A DNA stretch of 64,000 nt. It comes from Phytohabitans flavus (lineage in GTDB: Bacteria; Actinomycetota; Actinomycetes; Mycobacteriales; Micromonosporaceae). The position numbers and the translations under genes are program-made. Below, piece by piece: positions 8,785 through 17,194 of the stretch. Below the pieces are notes generated by a model. It did no database searches. It saw nothing but the letters and a program-made list of their open reading frames with translations, and was not told where the DNA came from. The stretch spans positions 1,968,001 through 2,032,000 of the forward strand of contig NZ_AP022870.1 in the NCBI RefSeq assembly GCF_011764545.1. The letters are read 5' to 3'. Numbering within the stretch: position 1 is the first letter of the stretch; every line of letters starts with the position of its first letter.

Positions 8785-8798
8785 TTCGGTATCCCGAA
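8785..8798. promoter_or_regulatory. Candidate IclR operator upstream of the second Liv operon
   Basis: TTCGG TATC CCGAA is a perfect 5-bp-arm inverted repeat 9 bp after the IclR stop and about 112 bp before the binding-protein GTG. It resembles the inverted repeat at 7934 (GTTCGG near the left end, CGAAC at the right), which supports one regulon for the dehydrogenase, IclR and transporter genes. Confidence 0.45.
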
Positions 8799-8910
8799 CG
8801 CAGTGTTGCCCGCGTCACACGGGGCTCTTACGTTCGTCGCACGCCAGCGCCCCCGTTGCCCGCAACGCAGGCGATGCGCGGTCTCCGATCACCCCTTGAA
8901 GGAGTCCAGC

Positions 8911-10218
8911 GTGAGCGACACGTCATCCGGCGCTATCAGCCGTCGTTCTCTTATACGGGCAGTGGGCCTCGGCACCGCCGCCATCGGCAGTACCCCGTTT
9001 CTGAGTGCCTGCGGTGGACTCAAAGGAACGGGCGGCTCCTCGTCCGACGTACTGAAAATCGGCTACGTCAGCCCGCAGACCGGCCCGCTGGCCAGTTTCG
9101 CGACCGCCGACAACTTCGTCGTGTCGCAGATCCAGGAAGCGGTCAAGGCCGGCTTCGACGCCGGTGGCAGGAAGCGCCAGCTGGAGATCGTCGTCAAGGA
9201 CACCCAGTCCAATCCGAACCGGGCCACCGAAGTCACTCGGCAGCTGATCACCAGCGACAAGGTAGACCTGATCGTCGGCTCGTCGACGCCGGACACCACC
9301 AACCCGGTCGCCGACCAGTGCGAGGCCAACGGCATTCCCAACGTCACCACGATCGCGCCGTGGGAAGCCTGGTTCAAGGGCCGCGGTGGTAAGTCGGGCG
9401 AGGGCTTCAAATACACCACGCTGTTCTTCTTCGGCATGCAGGAGTTCGCCGACTGCTTCTTCCCGATGTGGCAGCGCGCCGGCGCCACCAGCAAGAACGT
9501 GGCCGCGCTATGGCCGAACGACACCGACGCCAACGCGTTCCGGCAAGGGCTCGGCCCGATGATGCAAAAGGCCGGCTACACCCCGATCGACGGCGGCGCA
9601 TACCAGGATGGCGCAACGGACTTCACCGCTCAGATCGCGAAGTTCAAGAGCTCCGGCGCCGAGCTTTTCACCTGTACGCCGATCCCGCCGGACTTCCAGA
9701 CCTTCTGGAAGCAGACCCAGCAGCAGGGGTTCCGCCCCAAGCTCGCCACGGTCGCCAAGGTCATGCTGTTTCCGTCTGAGGCAGAGGCGCTCGGCCAGCT
9801 CGCCGAGAACATCGCCACCGACTGCTGGTGGAGCCCCGCCCACCCGTACAAGTCCACACTGGACGGCAAAAGCGCCAAGGACCTCGCCGACGGGTTCGCC
9901 GCCTCGGCCGGCAAGCAATGGACTCAGGCACTCGGCTCGATCTACTCGCTCTTCGAGATCGCGATCCAGGCCTTCAAGGACGCCGGTGACCCGAAGGATC
10001 GCGACGAGGTGGCGTCCAAGCTGCGGACCATGAAGATCAGCTGCATGAGTGGCGACCTGGACTTCAACACCGGACCGGAGCCGGGCATCGCGATTCAGCA
10101 CCCGGTGGGCGTGCAGTGGCGCAAGGGCGAGAAGTTCCCCTGGGACATCGTGGTCGTCGACAACACCGCCAACCCGGCGGTACCGATCGGCGGCGACCTC
10201 AAGCCCACCAACGCCTGA
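8911..10218 (+). CDS. Liv-type ABC transporter substrate-binding lipoprotein
   Basis: This 435-residue extracytoplasmic solute-binding protein starts at a GTG preceded by GAAGGAG. The N-terminus has a twin-arginine motif (SRRSLIR) and a lipobox ending in LSAC at about residue 33, so it is exported folded and lipid-anchored. The mature protein has the type I periplasmic-binding fold start KIGYVSPQTGPLASF and the VDLIVGSSTPDTTNPVAD motif. Its stop overlaps the following ATPase gene. The binding protein comes first and the ATPases precede the permeases, an order different from the first Liv operon in this window. The aromatic-type flanking dehydrogenases suggest an aromatic ligand. Confidence 0.9.
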   Translation: MSDTSSGAISRRSLIRAVGLGTAAIGSTPFLSACGGLKGTGGSSSDVLKIGYVSPQTGPLASFATADNFVVSQIQEAVKAGFDAGGRKRQLEIVVKDTQSNPNRATEVTRQLITSDKVDLIVGSSTPDTTNPVADQCEANGIPNVTTIAPWEAWFKGRGGKSGEGFKYTTLFFFGMQEFADCFFPMWQRAGATSKNVAALWPNDTDANAFRQGLGPMMQKAGYTPIDGGAYQDGATDFTAQIAKFKSSGAELFTCTPIPPDFQTFWKQTQQQGFRPKLATVAKVMLFPSEAEALGQLAENIATDCWWSPAHPYKSTLDGKSAKDLADGFAASAGKQWTQALGSIYSLFEIAIQAFKDAGDPKDRDEVASKLRTMKISCMSGDLDFNTGPEPGIAIQHPVGVQWRKGEKFPWDIVVVDNTANPAVPIGGDLKPTNA

Positions 10219-10976
10219 TGGCACCGCTGCTCCACCTGGAGAACATCACCAAGAGCTTCGGCCGGGTCACCGTCGCGAAGGACATGACGCTTTCGGTCGC
10301 GCCCGGCGAGGCGCTCGGTATCGTCGGCCCGAACGGCGCCGGTAAGTCCAGCCTCTTCGCGATGATCTCCGGCGATCTGCGGCCGGATCGCGGCACGATC
10401 CGGTTCGACGGGCGCGACATCACCGGGGCCGCGCCGCACGCCCGGACCAGGGCCGGCATCGGCCGTACTTACCAGGTCCCGCGGCCGTTCGAGCACCTTA
10501 CGGTCTTCGAGAACGTGTTGGTGTGCGGGCACCAGGGCGCCCGGCTCAAGGGCCGGGCGGCCTGGCAGCGGACCATGGAGGTCCTTGATCGCACCGGCCT
10601 GGCTCCGCTCGCCAACACCCCGGCCGGCCGCCTCGGGCTGCTGCAACGCAAGCGCCTCGAGGTCGCACGCGCCATGGGTACCGGCCCGCGGCTGGTGCTG
10701 CTCGACGAGGTGGCCGGCGGGCTGACCGAGCCCGAGGTGCTGGAGCTGGTCACCGTGGTCAGGCAGCTGCACACCGAGGGCCTGGGCATCGTCTGGATCG
10801 AGCATGTCGTACACGCGCTGGTGAAGACCGTGGGCCGGATGGTGTGCCTGGCCGGCGGCGACGTGGTCGCCGACGGCGACCCGGTCGAAGTGCTCGCCGA
10901 CCCGAAGGTACGCGAGCTCTACCTCGGCGCAGGCCCGGAGGCCGGCGCAGGCACAGCAGCGGAGGTGCTGCAATGA
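10218..10976 (+). CDS. livG: Liv-type ABC transporter ATP-binding protein (LivG family)
   Basis: This 252-residue ATPase has Walker A GPNGAGKSS near residue 39, the TYQVPRPF motif of the LivG branch near 92 and Walker B VLLDEVAGG near 160. The signature motif is degenerate, LGLLQRKRLEVARAM instead of LSGGQ, a variation seen in some LivG-type proteins. The ATG overlaps the stop of the binding-protein gene (TGATG) and its own stop overlaps the next ATPase gene, so expression is coupled. Confidence 0.88.
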   Translation: MAPLLHLENITKSFGRVTVAKDMTLSVAPGEALGIVGPNGAGKSSLFAMISGDLRPDRGTIRFDGRDITGAAPHARTRAGIGRTYQVPRPFEHLTVFENVLVCGHQGARLKGRAAWQRTMEVLDRTGLAPLANTPAGRLGLLQRKRLEVARAMGTGPRLVLLDEVAGGLTEPEVLELVTVVRQLHTEGLGIVWIEHVVHALVKTVGRMVCLAGGDVVADGDPVEVLADPKVRELYLGAGPEAGAGTAAEVLQ

Positions 10977-11686
10977 CCCTGCTGTCGATCCGGGACCTCA
11001 CCGTCCATCATGGACAGCTGCGCGCCGTGGACCGGCTCAGCCTGCGGGTCGGCGAGGGCGAGGTACTGGCCGTCATCGGCGCGAACGGCGCGGGGAAGTC
11101 GTCGCTGCTGCGCGCCGTCGCCGGACTCACCCCACCCTCCTCGGGCAGCATCCACCTGCGGGACCGCGATATCACCCGGCTGCCGGCCCACGAACGGGTC
11201 TGCGCCGGGGTGGCGCTGGTGCCCGAGGGACGGCGGCTGTTCCGTTCGCTGACGGTGCAGGACAACCTGCTGACCGGTACCTATCGCAAGCGGCCCGGCC
11301 CGTGGACCCTCGCCCGGGTGTACGAGCTGTTTCCGTGGATGGCCGACCGGCGCCGGCAGAACGCGGCCCAGCTGTCCGGCGGCGAGCAGCAGGCTGTGGC
11401 GATCGGCCGGGCGCTGCTGTCCAACCCGGACCTGCTGCTGCTCGACGAGTTGTCGCTGGGCCTGGCGCCGGTGGTCGTCCGGCGGATCTACGAGGTGCTG
11501 CCCGGCATCGTCAGCGGCGGGACGGCCGCCCTGATCGTCGAGCAGGACGTGGCGCAGGCGATGCGGGTCGCAGGCAGGGTGCACTGCCTGCTCGAGGGTC
11601 GGTCGGTGCTCGAAGGGCGGCCCCAAGACCTCAACGCCGCACGGGTCGAGCACGCCTACTTCGGCATCGGAGAGGAACGGCACTGA
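10973..11686 (+). CDS. livF: Liv-type ABC transporter ATP-binding protein (LivF family)
   Basis: This 237-residue ATPase starts at ATG 10973, overlapping the previous stop by 4 bp. It shows Walker A GANGAGKSS near residue 37, the ALVPEGRRLFRSLTV block typical of LivF near 85, a canonical LSGGEQQAVAIGRAL signature near 135 and Walker B LLLDELSLGLAP. It pairs with the LivG-like protein upstream, whose own signature is degenerate, so one of the two composite ATP sites may be the main catalytic one. Confidence 0.9.
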   Translation: MTLLSIRDLTVHHGQLRAVDRLSLRVGEGEVLAVIGANGAGKSSLLRAVAGLTPPSSGSIHLRDRDITRLPAHERVCAGVALVPEGRRLFRSLTVQDNLLTGTYRKRPGPWTLARVYELFPWMADRRRQNAAQLSGGEQQAVAIGRALLSNPDLLLLDELSLGLAPVVVRRIYEVLPGIVSGGTAALIVEQDVAQAMRVAGRVHCLLEGRSVLEGRPQDLNAARVEHAYFGIGEERH

Positions 11687-11687
11687 C

Positions 11688-12554
11688 ATGGAGATACTCA
11701 ACGCCGTCATCCAGGGGCTGCTGATCGGCGGCCTGTACGCGCTGTTCGCCGCCGGCCTGTCGCTGATGTTCGGCGTGATGCGGATCGTCAACCTGGCGCA
11801 CGGCGACCTCGCCGTGGTCGCCGCCTTCCTCGCGCTGGCGCTGGTCAGCGGCACCGGCCTGCCCCTGTGGCTGGTCGTACTCGTGACCGTTCCGATGTTC
11901 GCGTTGCTGGGTTACCTCACCCAGCGGGTGCTTCTGCAACGGAGCTTGTCGTCCGGCCCGCTGGCCACACTGCTGGTCACCTTCGGCCTGTCGATCGTGC
12001 TCCAGAACGTCCTGCTGGAGGCGTTCTCCGCGGACACCCGTACGCTCGACGGCGGCTCGTTCGCCACCGGCTCGTTCCGGCTCAACGCCGCCGTCTCGAT
12101 CGGTTACCTGTCGCTGGCCACGTTCCTGCTCGCGGTGCTCGTACTGATCGGGATCCAGCTGTTCCTGTCCCGCACCGGTCTGGGCCGGATGCTGCGCGCG
12201 TCCGCCGACGACCGGGAAACGGCCGGCCTGGTCGGCGGGAACCCGCGGCACATCTACGGGATCGCCACCGCAATCGCGTTCGCCACCGTGGCGATCGCCG
12301 GGCTGATGTTCGCGATGCGTTCCTCGTTCGACCCGTCGATCGGGCCGTCCCGGCTCATCTTCGCGTTCGAGGCGGTCGTCATCGGCGGGCTCGGGTCGCT
12401 TTGGGGCACTCTGCTCGGTGGTGTCGTCCTCGGCGTCACCCAGTCGCTCGGCGCCCAGATCGACCCCGCGCTCACGCTGCTCGCCGGTCACCTGGTCTTC
12501 CTCGCCGTGCTGGCGTTCCGACCGCAGGGCCTGATCCCCGGACGGACCGCATGA
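11688..12554 (+). CDS. livH: Liv-type ABC transporter permease (LivH family)
   Basis: This 288-residue membrane protein has about eight hydrophobic segments. It carries the LivH N-terminal signature LSLMFGVMRIVNLAHGDL and the VVIGGLGSLWGTLLGGVVLG loop near residue 230. The ATG follows the livF stop by one base. The stop overlaps the livM start (ATGA). It is the first membrane subunit of the second importer. Confidence 0.92.
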   Translation: MEILNAVIQGLLIGGLYALFAAGLSLMFGVMRIVNLAHGDLAVVAAFLALALVSGTGLPLWLVVLVTVPMFALLGYLTQRVLLQRSLSSGPLATLLVTFGLSIVLQNVLLEAFSADTRTLDGGSFATGSFRLNAAVSIGYLSLATFLLAVLVLIGIQLFLSRTGLGRMLRASADDRETAGLVGGNPRHIYGIATAIAFATVAIAGLMFAMRSSFDPSIGPSRLIFAFEAVVIGGLGSLWGTLLGGVVLGVTQSLGAQIDPALTLLAGHLVFLAVLAFRPQGLIPGRTA

Positions 12555-13567
12555 GCCTGTCCGCCGCCCTCACCAGCCGGGCCGCCGCCGCGGTCGACGT
12601 CCGCCGGGCCGGCCGATCCGCCACGGTGTCCGCGCTGATGCCGCTGGCCGCCGTCGTGGTCCTGGCCGCGTTGCCCTTCCTGGTGTACGCCGGAGTCACC
12701 GACACCCTGGTGAACCTCTTCGTCCTGATCGCGCTGGCCAGCATGTGGAACCTGCTCGCCGGGTTCGGTGGCCTGGTCTCGGTCGGGCAGCAGGCCTACA
12801 TCGGCATCGGTGCCTATAGCGTGATCGCCTTCGCCGGGCAAGGGGTGCAGCCGTACCTCGCGATCCTGCTCGCCGCGCTGACCAGCGTCATTTTCGCGGT
12901 GCCGACCTCGTGGTTGGCGTTCCGCCTGCGCGGCGACTACTTCGCGGTCGGCACCTGGGTGATCGCCGAGGTCTACCGCCTGGTGGTCGTCCGCGTCGAC
13001 AGCCTCGGCGGGGCCAGCGGCAAGGGGCTGACCGGGCTGGCCGGCATCGACCAGACCCTGCGCGGCGCGCTGACCTACTGGGTGGCACTCGGCCTCGCGT
13101 TCGCCTCGATCGCCACCTGCTATCTGCTGCTGCGCGGCCGGCTCGGCCTGTCGCTCATGGCGGTTCGCGACGAGGAGACAGCGGCCGGTTCCGCCGGCAT
13201 CGACGTACGGCGGGCCAAGTATCTGGTCTACCTGGTAGCGGCGGCCGGATGCGGAGCGGCCGGCGGCGTGATCACGGTCAGCTCGCTCAGCGTCAACCCC
13301 GACGCCGTCTTCAGCGTGCAGTGGTCGGCCTACATGATCTTCATTGTGGTCATCGGTGGCATCGGCTTCATCGAGGGCCCGCTCCTGGGCGCCGTCGTCT
13401 TCTTCGCCCTGCAACAGTTCCTCGCCGACTACGGGTCCTGGTACCTGGTGCTGCTCGGCGCGATCGGTATGGCCGCCGCGCTCTGGCTCCCCGGCGGGCT
13501 GTGGGGCGTGATGCGCGACCGCACCGGACTCAGCCTGTTCCCCGTCGGCTATCACGTCAGACTCTGA
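12551..13567 (+). CDS. livM: Liv-type ABC transporter permease (LivM family)
   Basis: This 338-residue permease starts at ATG 12551, overlapping livH by 4 bp; the frame is open upstream, but only from this start is there a normal LivM N-terminus. It has the LLAGFGGLVSVGQQAYIGIG motif near residue 70, where Gln replaces the usual His of the LivM family, and the VVIGGIGFIEGPLLGAVVF segment near 270. It is followed after 16 bp by the benzaldehyde-dehydrogenase-like gene. Confidence 0.9.
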   Translation: MSLSAALTSRAAAAVDVRRAGRSATVSALMPLAAVVVLAALPFLVYAGVTDTLVNLFVLIALASMWNLLAGFGGLVSVGQQAYIGIGAYSVIAFAGQGVQPYLAILLAALTSVIFAVPTSWLAFRLRGDYFAVGTWVIAEVYRLVVVRVDSLGGASGKGLTGLAGIDQTLRGALTYWVALGLAFASIATCYLLLRGRLGLSLMAVRDEETAAGSAGIDVRRAKYLVYLVAAAGCGAAGGVITVSSLSVNPDAVFSVQWSAYMIFIVVIGGIGFIEGPLLGAVVFFALQQFLADYGSWYLVLLGAIGMAAALWLPGGLWGVMRDRTGLSLFPVGYHVRL

Positions 13568-13583
13568 GGAAAGGAGCCACGCC

Positions 13584-15047
13584 ATGGGTTTGCTCGACAG
13601 CGTCGGCTGGCAAGGAAACATTTTCAAGAACGGGACGTGGGTGGCCGGTGGCGCCGGCGACTACCCGGTCGTCGAACCGGCCACCGGCGCGACGCTGGGC
13701 CGGATGGGCCACGCCAACGCGCGGGACGTGGCCGAGGCCGGTGCCCACGCCGCCGAGGCGCAGAAGGAGTGGGCCGCGTTGCCGCATACCGCTCGCGCCG
13801 CGGTGCTGCGCCGGGCCGGAGACCTCTGGCAGCAACACGCCGGCGAGATCAGCGGCTGGAACGTCCGCGAGGTCGGCGCGGTGCCGGGCATGGCAGGCTT
13901 CGCGCTGCACGTCGCGGCCGAGGAATGCTACGAGGCGGCATCGCTGCCCAGCCGGGCGATCGGCGAGCTACTGCCCTCCGAACAGCCCCGGCTGTCGATC
14001 GCCCGCCGCGTGCCGGCCGGCGTGGTCGGCGTCATCTCGCCGTTCAACGTGCCGATCATCCTGGGTATCCGCTCGGTCGCTCCGGCGCTCGCGCTCGGCA
14101 ACGCGGTGATCCTCAAGCCGGACCCGCGCACCGCGGTCACCGGCGGCACGCTGATGGCCCGGATCTTCGAGGAGGCGGGCCTGCCGGCCGGGCTGCTGCA
14201 CATGCTGCCGGGCGGTGCCGACGTGGGCGAGGCGATGGTGACCGACCCGAACATCCGGGTCATCTCGTTCACCGGGTCAACCCCGGTCGGCCGCCGCATC
14301 GGCGAGCTCGCCGGCAAGCACCTCAAGCGGGCTCATCTCGAACTCGGTGGCAACTCCGCCCTGCTGGTACTCGACGACGCGGACGTCGACGCCGCGGTCA
14401 ACTTGGCCGCATGGGGGTCCTTCTTCCACCAGGGCCAGATATGCATGACCACCGGCCGGCACCTGGTCGCCGCGCGGATCTACGACGAGTTTGTGGAGCG
14501 GCTCGCCGACAAGGCCGGCAAGCTGCCCGTCGGCAACCCGGCGACCGAGCAGGTCGCGCTCGGCCCGATCATCGACGCCGGTCAGCGCGACAAGATCCAC
14601 GGCATGGTTACGGCCAGCGCCGACCAGGGCGCCAAGGTCATCGCCGGGGGATCGTACGAGCAGCTGTTCTACCGGCCGACGGTGCTGGCCGACGTGCCGT
14701 TGACCGCCCCGGCCTTCGCCGAGGAGGTGTTCGGCCCGGTCGCGCCGGTCACCCGGGTCTCCACTGTGGACGAGGCGGTCGAGTTCGCCGGGGCAAGCGA
14801 ATACGGACTCTCGCTCGGCATCGTCACCCGGGACGTGATGCGCGGCCTAGCCGTCGCCGAGCAAATCCCCACCGGGATCGTGCACATCAACGACCAAACC
14901 GTCAACGACGAGGCCAACGCCCCGTTCGGCGGCGTCCGCGCGTCCGGCACAGGCTCCCGCTTCGGCGGCGCCCCGGCCAACATCGACGCCTTCACCGAAA
15001 CCCGATGGATCACCCTGCGCGGCGAACCAGCCACATACCCCTTCTAA
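13584..15047 (+). CDS. Benzaldehyde/salicylaldehyde dehydrogenase-like aldehyde dehydrogenase
   Basis: This 487-residue aldehyde dehydrogenase has all catalytic elements: Asn in SPFNVPI (about 154), SFTGSTPVG (about 230), the general-base Glu in HLELGGN (about 254) and the nucleophile in GQICMTTGRH (about 288). ELGGNSALLVLDDADVD is characteristic of the aromatic-aldehyde branch (benzaldehyde, vanillin, salicylaldehyde dehydrogenases). The ATG has AAGGAG 8 bases upstream. As last gene of the second Liv operon it probably oxidises an aromatic aldehyde derived from the imported compound. Compare the flanking paralogue at 6410, which lacks the general base. Confidence 0.9.
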   Translation: MGLLDSVGWQGNIFKNGTWVAGGAGDYPVVEPATGATLGRMGHANARDVAEAGAHAAEAQKEWAALPHTARAAVLRRAGDLWQQHAGEISGWNVREVGAVPGMAGFALHVAAEECYEAASLPSRAIGELLPSEQPRLSIARRVPAGVVGVISPFNVPIILGIRSVAPALALGNAVILKPDPRTAVTGGTLMARIFEEAGLPAGLLHMLPGGADVGEAMVTDPNIRVISFTGSTPVGRRIGELAGKHLKRAHLELGGNSALLVLDDADVDAAVNLAAWGSFFHQGQICMTTGRHLVAARIYDEFVERLADKAGKLPVGNPATEQVALGPIIDAGQRDKIHGMVTASADQGAKVIAGGSYEQLFYRPTVLADVPLTAPAFAEEVFGPVAPVTRVSTVDEAVEFAGASEYGLSLGIVTRDVMRGLAVAEQIPTGIVHINDQTVNDEANAPFGGVRASGTGSRFGGAPANIDAFTETRWITLRGEPATYPF

Positions 15048-15065
15048 AGCCGTTGGTGTACCGCG

Positions 15066-15635
15066 TCAGGCGGAGTCGTCGCGGCGCACCTTGCCGCCAT
15101 CGGTGTTGGTCATGGCGGCGACGAGGTCGTCGCGGGCGCGGGCTACGCGGGAGCGGATGGTGCCGACGGGGCAGTCGCAGACCTGTGCCGCTTCGGCGTA
15201 GGAGAGGCCGAGGATCTGGGTGGCGACGAACGCTTCGCGCCGCTCGGGTGCCAAGCCGGTCAGCAGTCGCCGCAGCACCACCTGGTCCTCGACGGCGGAG
15301 CCGGTCGCGGCTCGGGAGTCGGCCGCAGCCTGCCAGTCTTCCAGCGGGCGTGGTCGAGGTCGGGCGGCTGCCGCGCGGTGGTGGTCGACGACGACGCGGC
15401 GGGCGATCACGTACAGCCAGGTGCTGGCGGAGGAGCGGGCGGCGAAGCGGGGCAGGCTGCGCAGCGCTCGGATGTAGGTTTCCTGCGTCAGGTCGTCGGC
15501 CTCCCCTGCGCCGGCGAGGTGGGCGATAAACCGCCAAACCTGCTGCTGGGTGGCGCGGACAAACGCGGCCGCGGCGGCTTGGTCTCCGCGACCGGCGGCG
15601 ACCGCCAGCCGCGTCGTCTGGTGCTCGTCGTCCAT
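15066..15635 (-). CDS. ECF-family RNA polymerase sigma factor
   Basis: This 189-residue sigma factor has region 2 (about residues 20-90, DLTQETYIRALRSLPRF and STWLYVIARR) and region 4 (about 120-175, ILGLSYAEAAQVCDCPVGT). The start is ATG 15635: GGAGG lies 5 bases upstream, whereas the ATG at 15647 overlaps that ribosome binding site. It is the last gene of a minus-strand group copC, anti-sigma, sigma. Having the anti-sigma gene before the sigma gene is less usual. The tail-to-tail neighbour is the second ALDH, with only 18 bp between. Confidence 0.9.
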   Translation of the reverse strand: MDDEHQTTRLAVAAGRGDQAAAAAFVRATQQQVWRFIAHLAGAGEADDLTQETYIRALRSLPRFAARSSASTWLYVIARRVVVDHHRAAAARPRPRPLEDWQAAADSRAATGSAVEDQVVLRRLLTGLAPERREAFVATQILGLSYAEAAQVCDCPVGTIRSRVARARDDLVAAMTNTDGGKVRRDDSA

Positions 15636-15686
15636 GTATTCCTCCATACCGGCGTCACGTACGGTGCTCTCGCCCGAGGCTCTGTG

Positions 15687-16451
15687 TCACGCTGCCCACC
15701 GGTCGTCCGCTCGCGCATGAACAGCGCCGGTTGCCCGGAGTTGGCCGGGTACGAGCCGGAGGGTGGGTCGGGCGGGTGCTGTCTCCGGCTCGGGATCGAA
15801 GCTGGCCCGCCACCGATCGCGGCGATCGCCCCTGCCGGCGGGCGGTTCACCTGGGCCGATGCCGAGCCGGGACATGACCAGGATGATCGCGTAGCCGGCG
15901 ACGATGATCGAGTGGCTTAGCACGCGGGTCAGGTCGACTCGGCCGGCGATCAGGTCGTTCATGGTCAGCAGCGTGAGCGCGCCGACGAACGCGGTGAGGG
16001 TCGGCACGATTCCGGTCGGCCGGGTGCGACGCAAGGCGATCCAGGCGAACCCGGCGGCGACGGCGAGGTTCCACGCGGCCGACTCGTGCCACAGGTGACC
16101 CCCGGCGCCGGCACCGGCGGCGTGCAGGTGCTGCGTTGCCGCGGAGCCGCCGATCTGGGCGGCGCCGAGCAGAAACTGGGCGAGCCCGAACGCGCCGAGC
16201 AGGATCCGCAGCGCCGCCGAGAGGCGGGCCCGGCGCGGGCCGGGCGCCGCCTCGAGGACCGTGTCGTCGACCGCGATGCCCGTCGGCGCCGGCGCGGTGC
16301 GCATCAGCCGGGTAACCCTGGCCGCGGCGTCGAACCAGTCGCGGCAGGCCACGCACCCGGCCAGGTGCGCGTCCGTGGCTTCGCGTTCGGCAAGGCTCTC
16401 CTCGCCGTCGAGGCGGACCGACAGCGATTCCCGGAAGTGTTCGCACCCCAT
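15687..16451 (-). CDS. Membrane anti-sigma factor with zinc-finger (zf-HC2) domain
   Basis: This 254-residue protein has an N-terminal ZAS-type domain with the pattern HLAGCVACRDWF (H-x3-C-x2-C) near residue 30, which in this family binds zinc and sequesters an ECF sigma factor. About four hydrophobic segments follow between residues 80 and 195, and then a polar Pro/Arg-rich cytoplasmic tail. It lies between the CopC gene (48 bp upstream) and the ECF sigma gene (51 bp downstream), so it is very likely the cognate anti-sigma factor. The copper-related neighbours suggest a copper or redox signal, which is inference. Confidence 0.82.
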   Translation of the reverse strand: MGCEHFRESLSVRLDGEESLAEREATDAHLAGCVACRDWFDAAARVTRLMRTAPAPTGIAVDDTVLEAAPGPRRARLSAALRILLGAFGLAQFLLGAAQIGGSAATQHLHAAGAGAGGHLWHESAAWNLAVAAGFAWIALRRTRPTGIVPTLTAFVGALTLLTMNDLIAGRVDLTRVLSHSIIVAGYAIILVMSRLGIGPGEPPAGRGDRRDRWRASFDPEPETAPARPTLRLVPGQLRATGAVHARADDRWAA

Positions 16452-16499
16452 GTACTGGTAGTCGGTCCAAGACGCCGGAAGGTTCCCGGAGATGACAGG

Positions 16500-17095
16500 T
16501 CAGGTTCCGGACTGTCGCCGGCGGCGCCACAGCAGGCCGCCGAGCGCGGCGAGGGCGAGGACCGCGACGGCCACGATCACCCATACGACACCCGAGGATG
16601 ACGAGGAGTCGCTGGCCTGGCCCACCGGGGTCGATGACGGCGCGGCGGCGCTGGTGGCCGGGGCCGTGGTCGGATCGAGGCTCGGGCTCGGCTCCGCTGA
16701 GGGGTGGGCGGCGCGACCTGGTTGGTGAACGTGAAGCTGCCCTCCATCGGGTGCCCATCCGCGGCGAAGGTGCGCCACGCCACGGTGATAGCGCCGACCG
16801 GCAGCGCGTCCACCTTCTGGGTGATCGTCTTGTCCACGACCTCGGCGGCGCCGGCGCTGTAGGAGGTCTTGTCGGGGCCAGTCACCACGATCGTCGTACC
16901 CGGCTTCTTGATCAGCCCGGTGAACGTCAGCGTCACTTCGGCGACCGGCTTGGTCGTGGTGCTTTTCGCAGCCGGGACGGTGCTTTTCAGCTCGGTGTGT
17001 GCCGACGCGGGCGCGGCCGGCAGGACGACGACAAGTGCCGCGGCGAGAGCGGCGGTGGCGGCGGACAGCAGTCGGTAACGGTTCACGGCGCCCAC
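16500..17095 (-). CDS. copC: CopC-domain copper resistance protein, membrane-anchored (single frameshift)
   Basis: Read with one extra base, this is a protein of about 198 residues: signal peptide ending PASA, a CopC domain and a C-terminal single-span anchor followed by RRRRQSGT. The mature protein begins with His (HTELKSTVPAA) and contains DGHPMEGSFTF near the domain end, the ligands expected for the Cu(II) site of CopC. The frame breaks at the G run 16701-16704 (C run on the coding strand); one more base joins VAPPTP to SAEPSPSLD and the anchor. Start is GTG 17095, or GTG 17086. It is first in the minus-strand group and diverges from the PCu(A)C gene. Confidence 0.82.
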
Positions 17096-17126
17096 CGTAG
17101 CGCCTCACCCCTGGTGGGTTGTCAAG

Positions 17127-17136
17127 GGAACTTTCC
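17127..17136. promoter_or_regulatory. Candidate ECF-type promoter element or operator between copC and the PCu(A)C gene
   Basis: GGAACTTTCC (GGAA and TTCC arms around CT) sits in the 99-bp divergent region. GGAAC is the usual -35 core of ECF promoters, and here it can be read almost equally on either strand (GGAAC on plus, GGAAA on minus). A clear CGTC or CGTT -10 partner was not found, so this is weak. Confidence 0.3.
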
Positions 17137-17194
17137 GCGGGCCGCTAGCGACAAACCTCTCTGACCGAGCCTCATCGTGGGAGGGCAAGTTCGA

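Noticed and set aside
13637..15529. 630-codon open frame in a second frame across the benzaldehyde dehydrogenase and sigma genes
   Set aside because: Composition is Arg/Gly/Pro-rich and lacks motifs; it is a GC-driven shadow of two well supported genes.
16577..16700. Arg/Pro-rich C-terminus of CopC in the uncorrected frame
   Set aside because: The other frame gives a normal stalk and membrane anchor after adding one base, so the Arg-rich tail is an artefact.
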